Below the pieces are notes generated by a model that made no database searches, was not told the origin of the DNA, and was given only the letters and a program-made list of their open reading frames with translations. The position numbers and the translations under genes were made by a program. Source: Clostridium swellfunianum (lineage in GTDB: Bacteria > Bacillota > Clostridia > Clostridiales > Clostridiaceae). From it: 64,000 nucleotides of DNA. Location of the stretch: positions 1,525,354-1,589,353 of the forward strand of contig NZ_JAMOFV010000006.1 in the NCBI RefSeq assembly GCF_023656515.1, read 5' to 3'. Positions 35,290 to 44,506 of this stretch are shown in pieces (positions within the stretch are counted from its first letter, which is position 1; every line of letters begins with the position of its first letter).

Positions 35290-35478
35290 ATGAAACTAAT
35301 ATTAAAATCAATACTTGGTGGAATTATAGGTGTTTCATTACCTTTATTGATGACTATTGACGGCAGTAACGTTAATGGTAGTTTTGTTTTTGCAATGTGG
35401 ATGATGGGTTTTCTAACTCCTTCACTTTATGTGTTAGATAAAATATATAAAGAAATGAAGAGTAAAAATAATAATTGA
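35290..35478 (+). CDS. Small two-helix membrane protein
   Basis: 62 aa with two membrane segments (about 4-22 and 29-48) and a Lys/Asn-rich tail. It has a good Shine-Dalgarno (AGGGAGA) and lies 35 nt after the preceding gene, so both are probably cotranscribed. Family unknown. Confidence 0.6.
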   Translation: MKLILKSILGGIIGVSLPLLMTIDGSNVNGSFVFAMWMMGFLTPSLYVLDKIYKEMKSKNNN

Positions 35479-35543
35479 TGAAGAATATTCTTATATTGTT
35501 CATCAATCTTAAATTATGTATATATGAATAGGAGGCAGTAACA

Positions 35544-35726
35544 ATGAATATAACAAAAGTTTTGGCGGTTGTTTTTGGAATATTAACCTTATGTGGAGCA
35601 ATATATATTTTTTACACAGATGGTAGAGCAAATGCAGGTTACGCAGTAATACCGATGATTTTTTGTTTGCTTTTTTCACAGTTGACACGTTTAGTTAATA
35701 ATAAAAGTAAACGAAATAAAAATTAG
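35544..35726 (+). CDS. Small two-helix membrane protein
   Basis: 60 aa with two hydrophobic helices (about 4-22 and 31-48) separated by a short polar turn (YTDGRANAGY) and a basic C-terminus. AGGAGG precedes the ATG. Third of the tandem set. No family recognised. Confidence 0.6.
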   Translation: MNITKVLAVVFGILTLCGAIYIFYTDGRANAGYAVIPMIFCLLFSQLTRLVNNKSKRNKN

Positions 35727-35800
35727 AATTAAGTAATTCACCATATTCTTTTATTGCGAAATAGGAATATTTTATTATTAATTTTTTGGGGGGAAGTATC

Positions 35801-36511
35801 ATGGATATTGAAAAATTTACATTTAATGCTGAAAAATATTCAAAATATCGTACCGAATATCCAAAAGAATTTATAGATTATCTGTACGAAAAGGTTGGCA
35901 TAGCTGCTAATTCATTCATTGCCGATGTTGGTTCAGGTACGGGGAAATTGAGCAATCAACTATTATTAAAAGGTAGCCATGTCTATTCCATTGAACCGAA
36001 TGATGATATGAGAAGGGTAGCGGAAAATGACTTGTCAAGTTTTTCAAATTTTATGTCTATAAAAGGAACAGCAGAAAATACGACTTTACAAAATTCAAGT
36101 GTAGATTTCATAACAGTTGGAACTGCTTTTCATTGGTTTGACATGGAACAATTTAAAAAGGAATGTCAAAGGATATTAAGACCAAACGGAAAGGTTATTT
36201 TGGTCTGGATAAGCAGACCAGTAAATAGGAATAAAAACTTTGAAATTAATTTCAATGGAATAAGTGGTGGAAAAGAAGAAAAACTTGAATTTATTTCACC
36301 CTTTTTCAAAAATAATAACTTTGAATATAAGATTTTTCAAGAAACATCCTCATATACTAAAGATACCTTTATTGGAAGATCCTTATCTACATTTGATAAA
36401 TTAACAGATATAAAATATATTGATGAACTGTCAAGCCTATTTGATAATTACAAGGTAAATGATAATATTACGATTACTCTTTATACTCGAAGTTTCGTAG
36501 GTGAGGTCTGA
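35801..36511 (+). CDS. Class I SAM-dependent methyltransferase
   Basis: 236 aa. Motif I is IADVGSGTGKLSNQL, the acidic residue of motif II is in IEPNDDMR, and FITVGTAFHWFD is the region after motif III of the UbiE/Tam-like Methyltransf_11 branch. It would methylate a small molecule; the substrate is unknown. A run of G ending in GGAAG precedes the ATG at 35801; an ATG five codons upstream has no ribosome binding site. Confidence 0.88.
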   Translation: MDIEKFTFNAEKYSKYRTEYPKEFIDYLYEKVGIAANSFIADVGSGTGKLSNQLLLKGSHVYSIEPNDDMRRVAENDLSSFSNFMSIKGTAENTTLQNSSVDFITVGTAFHWFDMEQFKKECQRILRPNGKVILVWISRPVNRNKNFEINFNGISGGKEEKLEFISPFFKNNNFEYKIFQETSSYTKDTFIGRSLSTFDKLTDIKYIDELSSLFDNYKVNDNITITLYTRSFVGEV

Positions 36512-36600
36512 ATAATATATTAGTAGTTAGTATCCACTTATTGCTTAGTATTCATATATACCGCAATTGTATTTTATTATGAAACATTAGGGGGAGGGTA

Positions 36601-37449
36601 ATGCCTGTAAATATAACCAAAGAACCAAGAGATAAAGAATATATGATGTTAATAGACTATGCCTTTAAGGTGTGTGAAACTTTTGTACTATCTATGCAAA
36701 AGGAGATATTGATACATTTCCCTGAACCTGAGATTCTAAAAAGATTAAAACCCTACAAAATAGACGAAGAAAAAGCAGTATATTATCCTAACATTGATTA
36801 CTATAACCAGGATGCAGTTTTTTATTTTTATAAATGTAATGAAGCTACAAAATTAATTATTATGGAAACAGTAAAGGGGCTCTATGATTGGAGGCGCCCA
36901 TATTTGCCTGAGGATTTAACTTTTCTTAATGATAAAGGTGATATATGGTTGAGCAGTATATCTCACGAGGATATGGCTGGTATTAAAGAAAATGATAGAA
37001 ATGAAGCTGAGTTTCTAAAGAATGAGATTGGCTTAGAGTTCTATTGGAGAGAAAAAATATATAGCGAAGCTGAAGTTGGAGAGGCTATGAACAGTTTATT
37101 CCAGCTTATAGATGAATATTTTTATTTGCTGGTAAGCTATTCAGAGAAAGAATTGAAAAAGGATTTTGATAACAAAATTAATTCACCCTATTATGGCTTC
37201 TGGAATGATTTTTATAATGAATATGATATTAGCGAGCATTATTTAGCATTTGAAATTGCACGTTTTAGCAACTTGCTTAGATTAAAAAAGCCTATTTATG
37301 CTTTTGATTTTTCATCATTGCTTGATGATAGAGGTGATAATAGTTATTTAGTGCAATTATTAATTAATAATGTAAACGGCGACTCTAAAATATTATATAA
37401 ATTTCTTGAAGAATTTAAGTTAACCTATGGAAAGGAAAAAGTGAAGTAA
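36601..37449 (+). CDS. Hypothetical protein, 282 aa
   Basis: Soluble and acidic with many aromatic residues (YYPNIDYYNQDAVFYFYKC) and no signal or membrane helix. The segment LPEDLTFLNDKGDIWLSSISHE reads like a conserved core seen in uncharacterised Firmicute proteins, sometimes in toxin-immunity neighbourhoods, but I cannot name a family. GGGGGAGGG directly precedes the ATG. It lies between the methyltransferase and two membrane-anchored proteins in the AT-rich patch. Confidence 0.6.
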   Translation: MPVNITKEPRDKEYMMLIDYAFKVCETFVLSMQKEILIHFPEPEILKRLKPYKIDEEKAVYYPNIDYYNQDAVFYFYKCNEATKLIIMETVKGLYDWRRPYLPEDLTFLNDKGDIWLSSISHEDMAGIKENDRNEAEFLKNEIGLEFYWREKIYSEAEVGEAMNSLFQLIDEYFYLLVSYSEKELKKDFDNKINSPYYGFWNDFYNEYDISEHYLAFEIARFSNLLRLKKPIYAFDFSSLLDDRGDNSYLVQLLINNVNGDSKILYKFLEEFKLTYGKEKVK

Positions 37450-37551
37450 TCTACTATGAATATGTTTTATAAGTGTAACCGTAATATTCTTATAAGACAT
37501 AATAGTAATATATAACTAAACAAAGAAAATTTATATTAGGAGGAGTGAGAC

Positions 37552-38067
37552 ATGAGAAACTTATCACGCAAAAAATTAATTTATTTTAGCACTATTGCCA
37601 TACTTATAATTATACTTTGTATTGGTATTATCATAAATCAATATAATAGAAAAAGGATTAATATAAATAAATTTTCTCAATTTATGCTGTCATCGTCTAT
37701 ATATGGCAGTGATATGAAAGAACTTGATATTGCAAATATTCATGAGCATTATCGTGGCGTAAATGCATCGGACATTTTGGAAGGAAAAGTGTTTGTCAGC
37801 ACAGATGGCACAGCAAGGGAGTTTTCTATTATCGAAGCCAATGGGGCACAAAGTACCGATGACATACAAAAGGCTTTTGAGATTTATTGTAGTGAATTAT
37901 TGAAAAAATACCAATTGGAAAGCACTGAAGAATATGAACGTATGAAAGGGTACTCTATTCAAAGGACTAGAAATTATATTATTTTAACTATAAGTGATAG
38001 AATAGGCAATGGTTATAAAATTAGCGATTTCTATTTAGATAAAACTAAGTATGATAGGAGAAATTAA
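37552..38067 (+). CDS. Membrane-anchored hypothetical protein
   Basis: 171 aa. A basic N-terminus and one strong membrane helix (about 10-29) precede an extracytoplasmic domain of about 140 residues (RGVNASDILEGKVFVSTDG and YELxKxxxY-like helices). The family is not recognised. AGGAGG precedes the ATG. The following locus encodes another N-terminally anchored protein, suggesting related surface functions. Confidence 0.55.
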   Translation: MRNLSRKKLIYFSTIAILIIILCIGIIINQYNRKRININKFSQFMLSSSIYGSDMKELDIANIHEHYRGVNASDILEGKVFVSTDGTAREFSIIEANGAQSTDDIQKAFEIYCSELLKKYQLESTEEYERMKGYSIQRTRNYIILTISDRIGNGYKISDFYLDKTKYDRRN

Positions 38068-38081
38068 ATAATCTCTTAAAA

Positions 38082-38148
38082 TTAACGCTACATTTATTAG
38101 CAATTAGGACATAATGTTCTTAAAGGATTTGCTAATTAAGTTTAGCGT
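38082..38148 (+). repeat. Long imperfect hairpin
   Basis: CGCTA and TTAGCAA near the left end pair with TTGCTAA and TAGCG near the right end across a loop of about 30 nt. No T-run follows. It lies between two anchored-protein genes. Confidence 0.4.
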
Positions 38149-38199
38149 AACTTTGTAAACAAATATGCATTAAATATATTTTAGGAGTAATGATTAAAA

Positions 38200-38770
38200 A
38201 TGAAAAAAAAAATACTTTTTTATATTTATTAGTGTTTTAATACTAATTTTTATTGGCTTTAGTAAGTCAAATACAACAAACATTAAGAAGTATCTTAATA
38301 ACGGAACTAAGATTGATGCACATGCAAAAAACTTTATGCCTGCTATTGAGGATTTGCCTAAATATCAAGATATATCATACAAATATAATCATTTTTCGAT
38401 AATATTATTTGAGACAGATGCAATAAACCTTGTTGTTAACTATGATGAACAAACATATGAAAAGGAAAAAGAAAAATTAACAAAAAAATATAAGTTTTTA
38501 GACCATAAAGTTGTTTCGGATTTTGATAAAACTAAATATTATATTCCTGAATACGAATTTTCAATAAACAATTATGATTTTAAAGTTGTAGACAAAAGTG
38601 ATACTTATGAAGCAAGATATCCAAAGTCATTTGGTATGATTGGAGTATCTGCTGAAAAAAAGAGTATAGCATATTTATATTTCTATGATTATGATTTAGA
38701 TTATATACGAAAAGATAAGGATAGCCCTATGGCTAATTTTGTAAAGGAAAATTTTAAATATGACTTTTAG
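38200..38770 (+). pseudogene. Membrane-anchored or secreted protein, frameshifted at an A10 run
   Basis: The ATG at 38200, 12 nt after AGGAG, reads ten A and then stops after ten codons. Removing one A (A10 to A9) gives one uninterrupted frame: MKKKYFFIFISVLILIFIGF as signal or anchor helix, joining the long frame that otherwise opens only at the ATG at 38336 and ends at 38770. The intact product would be about 189 aa with a charged C-terminal domain. The shift may be a real mutation, a phase-variable tract, slippage-rescued, or a sequencing error in the homopolymer. Confidence 0.75.
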
Positions 38771-38892
38771 AAATTAAAAGAAATTCACACTTTTCTTTTA
38801 TGGCGCACCTGTAATTTATTACTCGCTAATCGGGTTTATTATAAGGGCGATATTTTTATTCAAATATTTTTGTAATAATTCAGAAAAATATA

Positions 38893-38921
38893 TTGACATA
38901 AGATACCACCCATGGTAATTT
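38893..38921 (+). promoter_or_regulatory. SigA promoter of the T-box/alaS-like operon
   Basis: A perfect TTGACA (38893-38898), a 17-bp spacer and TAATTT (38916-38921) stand just upstream of the T-box leader. Confidence 0.7.
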
Positions 38922-38929
38922 TAATACAA

Positions 38930-39225
38930 CTAAAAATCCAAAGGCTTTGATGAGAGAGAGTAGATGTAAGCTGTAGTCGCAGAGAGAAGAGTTAGGTGTG
39001 AGTCTTCACGAAAGCTATATTGAAGCAGTCTCTGAGCCATGAACCGAAAAGAGAAATCTTAGTAGGCTTCTTCGGAGTTTCTACCGTTAAAAGGAAACTA
39101 GTATCAGGTTGCATATTAGCGTCTCGTACTGGCAGAGTGCAGAGGAAATCTCTGAATTTAGGTGGTAACACGGATTAAATAGTTCGCCCTAAGCTGAAAG
39201 TTTATTCAGCTTAGGGCTTTTTTAC
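38930..39225 (+). ncRNA. T-box leader, probable alanine specificity
   Basis: The T-box antiterminator sequence AGGTGGTAACACGG is at about 39160-39173, followed by a terminator stem (39186-39198 with 39205-39217) and six T. In the proximal part of stem I, flanked by CAGAGA and TCTCTG strands, GCA at 39025-39027 followed by a purine is the likely specifier codon, which is an alanine codon. This fits the downstream alanyl-tRNA synthetase. Uncharged tRNA-Ala should allow read-through. Confidence 0.9.
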
Positions 39226-39252
39226 TTATTATTACTGTAAAGGAGAATTAAT

Positions 39253-41025
39253 ATGAAGGCAAATGAATTAAGAAGAATGTATGTAGAGTTTTTTGAGAAC
39301 AGTGGGCATAAGGAAATAGGATCAGCCTCTTTATTACCTGATAATGATCCAAGTGTACTATTTACTACAGCTGGAATGCATCCACTCGTTCCATATCTTT
39401 TAGGAGAAAAACACCCGCAGGGAAAACGACTGGTTAATGTTCAAAAATGTGTTCGGACCGGTGATATCGATGAGGTTGGTGATGATACACATTTAACATT
39501 TTTTGAGATGTTGGGCAATTGGTCTCTTGGTGATTATTTTAAACAAGAGTCAATTACTATGAGCTATACATTTCTTACTAAATATTTAAAAATACCCGTG
39601 GATAAACTTGCTGTAACTGTCTTTGAGGGCGATTCCTTAGTGCCAAGAGATACTGAGGCAGCAGAGATATGGATGCAGAACGGACTTAAGAAAGAGCAAA
39701 TTTATTTTTATGATAGAAGCGAGAACTGGTGGGGACCAGCCGGAAAAACCGGTCCATGCGGTCCAGATACAGAAATTTTCTATGATATGGGTAAAGCAAA
39801 ATGCGGCGAAAATTGTGGTCCAGCATGCAAATGCGGAAAGTATGTGGAGATTTGGAATAATGTTTTCATGGAATATAATAAAAATGAGGATGGAACATAT
39901 TCTGAACTTTCACAGAAAAATGTTGATACTGGTATGGGTCTAGAACGCGTACTAACAGTTATCAATGGGTATAAAAATGTATATGAAACCGAATTGTTTC
40001 AGCCTATTGTGAAAAATATAGAAAGTCTAACAGGCATGAGTTATACAGAGGAAAATAGACAGGCCTTTCGAATAATCAGCGAGCATATGAGAGCTGCAAC
40101 TTTTATTTTAGGAGATCCAAAAGCAATTGGACCATCAAATTCTGAACAGGGATACATTCTAAGAAGACTAATAAGACGTACCATCCGTTTGATTAAAAAA
40201 CTTGGAATAAATAATAATATTATTTGCAATATAGCTAAGGTAGTCATTGAGAATTATGGTGAAATCTATTCTGAATTAGTTAGCAATAAAGATTTTATTT
40301 TAGAGCAGCTTGAAAAGGAGTATACATTATTCTCTAAAACCCTAGATAGTGGTTTGAAAATGGCAGAAAGGTATTTTTCTAATTTAGAAGAGGGCAGCAG
40401 TTTGAGTGGAGATTTGGCATTCAAATTGTATGATACATTTGGATTCCCAATTGAATTTACTGTTGAGCTTGCTTCAGAACGAAAAATAGGTGTCGACATA
40501 TCTGTCTTTGAACAAAAATTCAGGGAGCATCAGGAAAAGTCAAGAAAAGGTGCAGGTGAGAAATTTAAGGGAGGCCTTGCAGACAACAGCGAGCAGACTA
40601 CAAAATTGCATACGGCTACTCATCTCTTAAATGGTGCTCTTCGAACAGTATTAGGGGTTAGTGTTTACCAAAAGGGAAGTAATATTAATGCTGAAAGACT
40701 AAGATTTGATTTTTCCTTTGACAGAAAGATGACTAAGGAAGAGTTAGAGAAGGTTGAAAAAATAGTAAACGAGGCAATAGAGAAAGGTATTGATGTGGAA
40801 TGCACAGAACAGACTGTAGAAGCTGCTAAGGCAGAAGGGGCTGTTGGAGTTTTTGATAGCAAGTATGGGGAAATTGTAAAGGTATATACTATTCCTGGCT
40901 ATTCAAAGGAAATATGTGGAGGTCCCCATGTTTTAAATACAGGAGAACTAAAGAGCTTTAAAATAATAAAGGAGGAGAGTTCCTCTTCCGGGGTAAGAAG
41001 AATTAAAGCAATTATAGGATACTAA
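39253..41025 (+). CDS. alaS: Alanyl-tRNA synthetase-like protein, shortened form
   Basis: 590 aa, against about 875 for normal bacterial AlaRS. The class II catalytic domain begins at residue 1 ([20 protein letters not shown]) and includes [20 protein letters not shown] and the GMGLERV motif. The editing zinc site is complete: His453, His457 (HTATH) and Cys555, His559 (CGGPH). Two parts are absent: the roughly 120-residue beta segment that normally lies between the tRNA-recognition domain and the editing HxxxH, and the whole C-terminal oligomerisation and C-Ala region after VRRIKAI. It is controlled by a T-box. It may be a second, specialised AlaRS; whether a full-length one exists elsewhere cannot be seen. 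Confidence 0.9.
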   Translation: MKANELRRMYVEFFENSGHKEIGSASLLPDNDPSVLFTTAGMHPLVPYLLGEKHPQGKRLVNVQKCVRTGDIDEVGDDTHLTFFEMLGNWSLGDYFKQESITMSYTFLTKYLKIPVDKLAVTVFEGDSLVPRDTEAAEIWMQNGLKKEQIYFYDRSENWWGPAGKTGPCGPDTEIFYDMGKAKCGENCGPACKCGKYVEIWNNVFMEYNKNEDGTYSELSQKNVDTGMGLERVLTVINGYKNVYETELFQPIVKNIESLTGMSYTEENRQAFRIISEHMRAATFILGDPKAIGPSNSEQGYILRRLIRRTIRLIKKLGINNNIICNIAKVVIENYGEIYSELVSNKDFILEQLEKEYTLFSKTLDSGLKMAERYFSNLEEGSSLSGDLAFKLYDTFGFPIEFTVELASERKIGVDISVFEQKFREHQEKSRKGAGEKFKGGLADNSEQTTKLHTATHLLNGALRTVLGVSVYQKGSNINAERLRFDFSFDRKMTKEELEKVEKIVNEAIEKGIDVECTEQTVEAAKAEGAVGVFDSKYGEIVKVYTIPGYSKEICGGPHVLNTGELKSFKIIKEESSSSGVRRIKAIIGY

Positions 41026-41054
41026 AGTATTATTGAAGGAAGTGAAGGGAATAA

Positions 41055-41594
41055 ATGATTAAAGAAATTGAAATACGTAGAAGCATAAGAAAGTATATTG
41101 ATAAGCCAGTTGAAAATGAAAAAATAATTGAGCTGCTTGAAAGTGGAAGACTTGCTCCATCAGGTAACAACACACAACCTTGGCGTTATATTGTAGTAAA
41201 ATCTGTAGAAATGAGACAGAAGGTAATGGAGGCTTCTCACAATCAAAAATGGATGTTAACAGCTCCCGTTTTTATTGTATGCGTTGCAGATGTACGTTGT
41301 AGAATAAAAGAGGATGTAGATGTATATTTGGATGATAATAGTCCCCAAGATGAGGTGAAACGAATAATTAGAGATACCTCAATTTCAGCAGGATATATGT
41401 TACTCCAAGCTAACAATTTAGGATTAGGAGCCTGTTGGGTTGCTGAGTTTACACAAGAAGATATTAGGCCAGTTTTAAATATACCTTCTGATAAATATGT
41501 TATTGGAGTTATAACTATTGGTTATCCCAACGAAACCCCTAAAGCTCGTCCGAGAAAGAAACTTGAAGATATAGTACATTATGAATGTTGGTAA
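41055..41594 (+). CDS. Nitroreductase family protein
   Basis: 179 aa. IRRSIRKYIDKPVENEKI and APSGNNTQPWRYIVV are the FMN-binding starts of the NfsA/FRP-type nitroreductase fold, and GACWVAEF and VIGVITIGYPNETPKARPRK are the usual C-terminal parts. It uses NAD(P)H and FMN to reduce an unknown substrate. It lies 29 nt after the AlaRS-like gene without a terminator, so it probably shares the T-box control. Confidence 0.88.
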   Translation: MIKEIEIRRSIRKYIDKPVENEKIIELLESGRLAPSGNNTQPWRYIVVKSVEMRQKVMEASHNQKWMLTAPVFIVCVADVRCRIKEDVDVYLDDNSPQDEVKRIIRDTSISAGYMLLQANNLGLGACWVAEFTQEDIRPVLNIPSDKYVIGVITIGYPNETPKARPRKKLEDIVHYECW

Positions 41595-41648
41595 TACTAA
41601 GCATATAAATCGAAGGTGTTAATATGCAATTTTCTTATACGACGAGTC

Positions 41649-41680
41649 AAAGGCAATCCATCAAGATTGCCTTTTATTTT
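41649..41680 (+). terminator. Intrinsic terminator of the alaS-like/nitroreductase operon
   Basis: AAAGGCAATC pairs with GATTGCCTTT, followed by a T-rich tail. It overlaps the end of the convergent gene. Confidence 0.8.
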
Positions 41681-42290
41681 CAACATTATTCTTAAGCATA
41701 GCCAATTTAAAAAACTTTCTAAAGCCTTTTGTGAGCTTCTCTTCGTTTTTGTTGTTACTGTCTTCATCAACAAAGTAGCTTCCGGTCTCAATATCCAAAG
41801 AAATTGAATTCATGGGAAAGCCTTCTATCCTTTTAGCATGTATTTTGGAGGTCATTATAAAATTATCTGAAATATCATCCCCATCATATTCGAGGATATT
41901 TTTTTCATCCATAACTAGGCATATGGCATTCTTAAACTTTGCTATTGTCTCTTTTCCTAATTCAGTCACAAGCTTGGAATAGTATTGAATAAATTCCTCA
42001 TCGTCTAGGTATTTGTTTTGTACTCTTCTTACATGAACGCCTGGCTGCTTATCCTCTTCTAGTCCTTCAATATATAACCCTGAATCACAGGAGAATGTAG
42101 GCATGCCAACGGCTCTATAGTAAGCTAATGCTTTTATCCTTGCATTTTCCAAAGGATTATTTCCGCTTTCATCAACCTCCAGCTGCAAATCTACATCCTT
42201 AAGACCAACTATTTCTATACCTAAATCATCTAATATTTGCCTCATATGCTCAAGCTTTGCTTGATTGGTTGTTCCGTATAGTAATTTCAT
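41661..42290 (-). CDS. RdgB/HAM1-like non-canonical purine NTP pyrophosphatase
   Basis: 209 aa. LLYGTTNQAKLEHMRQIL matches the nucleotide-binding start (TxNxxK) of the Ham1/RdgB family. ENARIKALAYYRAVGMPTFS and DSGLYIEGL are the ENAxxKA and DDSGL-like motifs. It should hydrolyse dITP, XTP and similar nucleotides to the monophosphate. The C-terminal 40 residues (SNNKNEEKLTKGFRKFF) are more divergent than usual. A dispersed repeat lies about 75 bp upstream of its start. Confidence 0.85.
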   Translation of the reverse strand: MKLLYGTTNQAKLEHMRQILDDLGIEIVGLKDVDLQLEVDESGNNPLENARIKALAYYRAVGMPTFSCDSGLYIEGLEEDKQPGVHVRRVQNKYLDDEEFIQYYSKLVTELGKETIAKFKNAICLVMDEKNILEYDGDDISDNFIMTSKIHAKRIEGFPMNSISLDIETGSYFVDEDSNNKNEEKLTKGFRKFFKLAMLKNNVENKRQS

Positions 42291-42363
42291 TAGTTATTCC
42301 CCCAGTTTAAAACAAAGTTATTATATGTTGCATTAGAGCTTTCTAATGTAAAAAGCTTTATTC

Positions 42364-42435
42364 ATTTGCCTTTTAATTTCTCCTTGGTATATTCTGTGCT
42401 GCTTTGAAAAATCCTTCTGAATGATGAATTAGTTC
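42364..42435 (-). repeat. Dispersed repeat, copy 1 (RRIF/TEYT type)
   Basis: Shared with 62574-62650: ATTTGCCTTTT, TGGTATATTCTGT and AAAAATCCTTCT occur in the same order and spacing. Both copies lie just upstream of a minus-strand gene. If translated on the minus strand both read RRIF followed by TEYT. It may be an intergenic repeat rather than a gene. Confidence 0.6.
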
Positions 42436-42507
42436 TAAAGGATATCATGCATCCAGAACCTAATAAAAGCTATAGCACTGGGCTATGTTTTAGATGGATG
42501 TTTAAAA

Positions 42508-42536
42508 TTGATGTGTTATTGTAGACATGCTATAAT
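42508..42536 (+). promoter_or_regulatory. SigA promoter of the DUF3267 gene
   Basis: TTGATG (42508-42513), a 17-bp spacer and TATAAT (42531-42536) stand about 100 nt before the ATG. The rest of the 340-bp gap holds the repeat at 42364 and no gene. Confidence 0.65.
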
Positions 42537-42635
42537 TAAGACATATATACAGATTTGAAGGTCGTATTATGACAAGGTTGTTTTAGCCAGGAAAAATAAA
42601 ACCTGCTCATTTTAAGCGATATTGGGGAGATTGAT

Positions 42636-43235
42636 ATGAGATTGTCTGTAAATGAAATTATGAAATCAAATGACTACAAATATTATTACAAATTCAAACA
42701 ATCAGAGGGCAAGTTGTTTCTAAATGAATATATAAAGAAAAATAGTATTGTTACTTATTCTTATTATGCGTTCATCATTGCCACATTGATTTTACTATTA
42801 ATTTGTGTGTTTTTAAATCTACCAAGATTAGAATTTGTTATGGAAGAACTCGGAATGGCGATTATATTATTTCTCCCTTCGATGGTTGTTCACGAATTTC
42901 TTCATGCTATTGTTTTTGTTTTCTTGGGTTCACGAACTGTTAAATTTCGTTTTGAAAAGGGAGTAATAGTAACTAAAACATATAACTTTGTTGTTTCTAA
43001 TATAGAATATATCATTATTGCCATAACGCCATTGCTGACAATGATATTATTAACATTATCAGTCTTATTACTCACTAAAGGTAATTTAATAAGTGGGATA
43101 ATGTTTATATTGTTACATTTATGGTGTAGTTATGGTGATATTGCTATTGTAAACTACTGTTGGTTAAGTAGAAAAAATAATATTTTTGCATTTAGTTCCG
43201 AAGACGGTTTTTTTTACTTCTATTCTAAACAATGA
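42636..43235 (+). CDS. DUF3267 membrane zincin-like protein
   Basis: 199 aa with four or five hydrophobic segments. VVHEFLHAIVFVFLG carries HExxH inside a membrane helix, and a GDI motif occurs near the C-terminus (CSYGDIAIVNY). This matches the DUF3267 family of putative membrane metallopeptidases. The substrate is unknown. GGGGAG precedes the ATG. Confidence 0.85.
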   Translation: MRLSVNEIMKSNDYKYYYKFKQSEGKLFLNEYIKKNSIVTYSYYAFIIATLILLLICVFLNLPRLEFVMEELGMAIILFLPSMVVHEFLHAIVFVFLGSRTVKFRFEKGVIVTKTYNFVVSNIEYIIIAITPLLTMILLTLSVLLLTKGNLISGIMFILLHLWCSYGDIAIVNYCWLSRKNNIFAFSSEDGFFYFYSKQ

Positions 43236-43255
43236 TATAGACTACAAAATGTGGA

Positions 43256-43284
43256 TTAAGAAAAGTCTGAATGACTTTTCTTAA
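43256..43284. terminator. Hairpin between convergent genes
   Basis: A 12-bp perfect stem (43256-43267 with 43273-43284) with TGAAT loop; the T-rich strand is inside the stem. Confidence 0.65.
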
Positions 43285-43326
43285 AAAGAATATATTATCA
43301 ACACTATTTTAAGCATAGCTTATTAC

Positions 43327-44190
43327 TTAAATATCAAAATAACCTGATAACTTCATGATTTCATCGCCATCTATAATTGTAGCTTTTTCTATTGAATCGC
43401 CAGTCTTTTTTAGGTAGGCCTGCACTGCATGATAGCCTACAGCATAGCCTCCGCAGAAAGGTATTCCAAGGTCATCAGCTTCAGGCACCATAGGATGCTT
43501 TCCAAAGATATATTTTCTTACCTCCATGAAGCCCGTAACCTCAAGCGCTTTTGAAATTATTCTTCTTGATGTTTCTAAATCCTCTCCCTTAACTCCTGTC
43601 ACCCATGGCCCTATAAATTCTTCGCCAAACATGCTTGCTGCAAAGCTTTCAGCCAGGCCTTCAACAGCGAGATACTTTCCAACTGTTACATCAAACATAA
43701 AGTTCCACTTTGCATTATGGAAAAGCACATTATGATGAAACTCATGAGCTATACAAGCATTCAGCTTTGGCAGATTCTTTTCGTTAGGCGCAATTATTAT
43801 TTGTATATAGCCCGGTATAGCTCCTACCCCTGTATACCCTTCGCTCATAGCTAAAAGCTTAGGGTCTCCTAAGAAGATTCCTACCACAACTTTTTCAGGA
43901 ACTGGAATACCAGCTCTTTCAAAGCGTTCTGCTGCAGCCTCCATGGTTTCTTTTGCATTGTTCCAGGCATCTGCTTTCTCTAGTTTCTCTAACATTTCTT
44001 TTATCTCAGAATCACATCCGGTTAGAGGGATAGAGGCAAGAGCTTCAGGAGTTTTAGGGCTATGCATTATTCCAAACATTGGATTGAAGGGTTTTATTAA
44101 TTCAGTTGTAAAGAATTCAAGCCTTTCACCTTCAGGAAGCTTGAGCATTTCTTTATATAAACTTAAAGTGTCTTGTATGATTATTTCCAT
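43327..44190 (-). CDS. DUF2268 putative Zn-dependent protease
   Basis: 287 aa, cytosolic. AHEFHHNVLFHNAKW carries the zincin HExxH, and LAVEGLAESFAASMFG contains the downstream glutamate. GGYAVGYHAVQAYLKKTG is the conserved C-terminal piece of DUF2268. The family is described as predicted Zn-dependent proteases without known substrates. GGAGTG precedes the ATG at 44190. Its promoter has a 19-bp spacer, suggesting MerR-type control. A second member starts beyond the right edge (63648-64000). Confidence 0.88.
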   Translation of the reverse strand: MEIIIQDTLSLYKEMLKLPEGERLEFFTTELIKPFNPMFGIMHSPKTPEALASIPLTGCDSEIKEMLEKLEKADAWNNAKETMEAAAERFERAGIPVPEKVVVGIFLGDPKLLAMSEGYTGVGAIPGYIQIIIAPNEKNLPKLNACIAHEFHHNVLFHNAKWNFMFDVTVGKYLAVEGLAESFAASMFGEEFIGPWVTGVKGEDLETSRRIISKALEVTGFMEVRKYIFGKHPMVPEADDLGIPFCGGYAVGYHAVQAYLKKTGDSIEKATIIDGDEIMKLSGYFDI

Positions 44191-44245
44191 TAAAATCACT
44201 CCTTATCATTTCATTTGAATTGTGATATCACTTACTACAATGTTA

Positions 44246-44276
44246 ATGATAAGGTATTACGCGGCGTGAAGGTCAA
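44246..44276 (-). promoter_or_regulatory. Candidate MerR-type promoter with 19-bp spacer
   Basis: On the minus strand TTGACC (44271-44276), a 19-bp spacer containing CCTTCACGCCGCGTAA, and TATCAT (44246-44251). A 19-bp spacer with a GC-rich partial dyad between the boxes is characteristic of promoters twisted open by MerR-family activators. Confidence 0.6.
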
Positions 44277-44506
44277 GAGTTAAATTTAGCGAGAACAAAT
44301 AAATATTTGAATATATATTTTTATAAACAAATAAATATATAAAAAATTACACGTTAGCTACTAATTCTGCAAATAGCCAGCTACTTGCTAATAGCTTGTA
44401 TTGTATATAAAATAAGAAAGACAGCATAAGTACATTTTGTTAGGATTTTTTTGCGCAGGAAAGTTATTTATTTAACAAATAAAAGTATAGCGAGGATATG
44501 TTAGAA
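44277..44506. other. AT-rich gap upstream of LysR gene
   Basis: About 230 bp of very AT-rich DNA with repeated AAATAAATAT words. It presumably holds the LysR promoter and binding site; I could not identify them. No gene seen. Confidence 0.5.
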
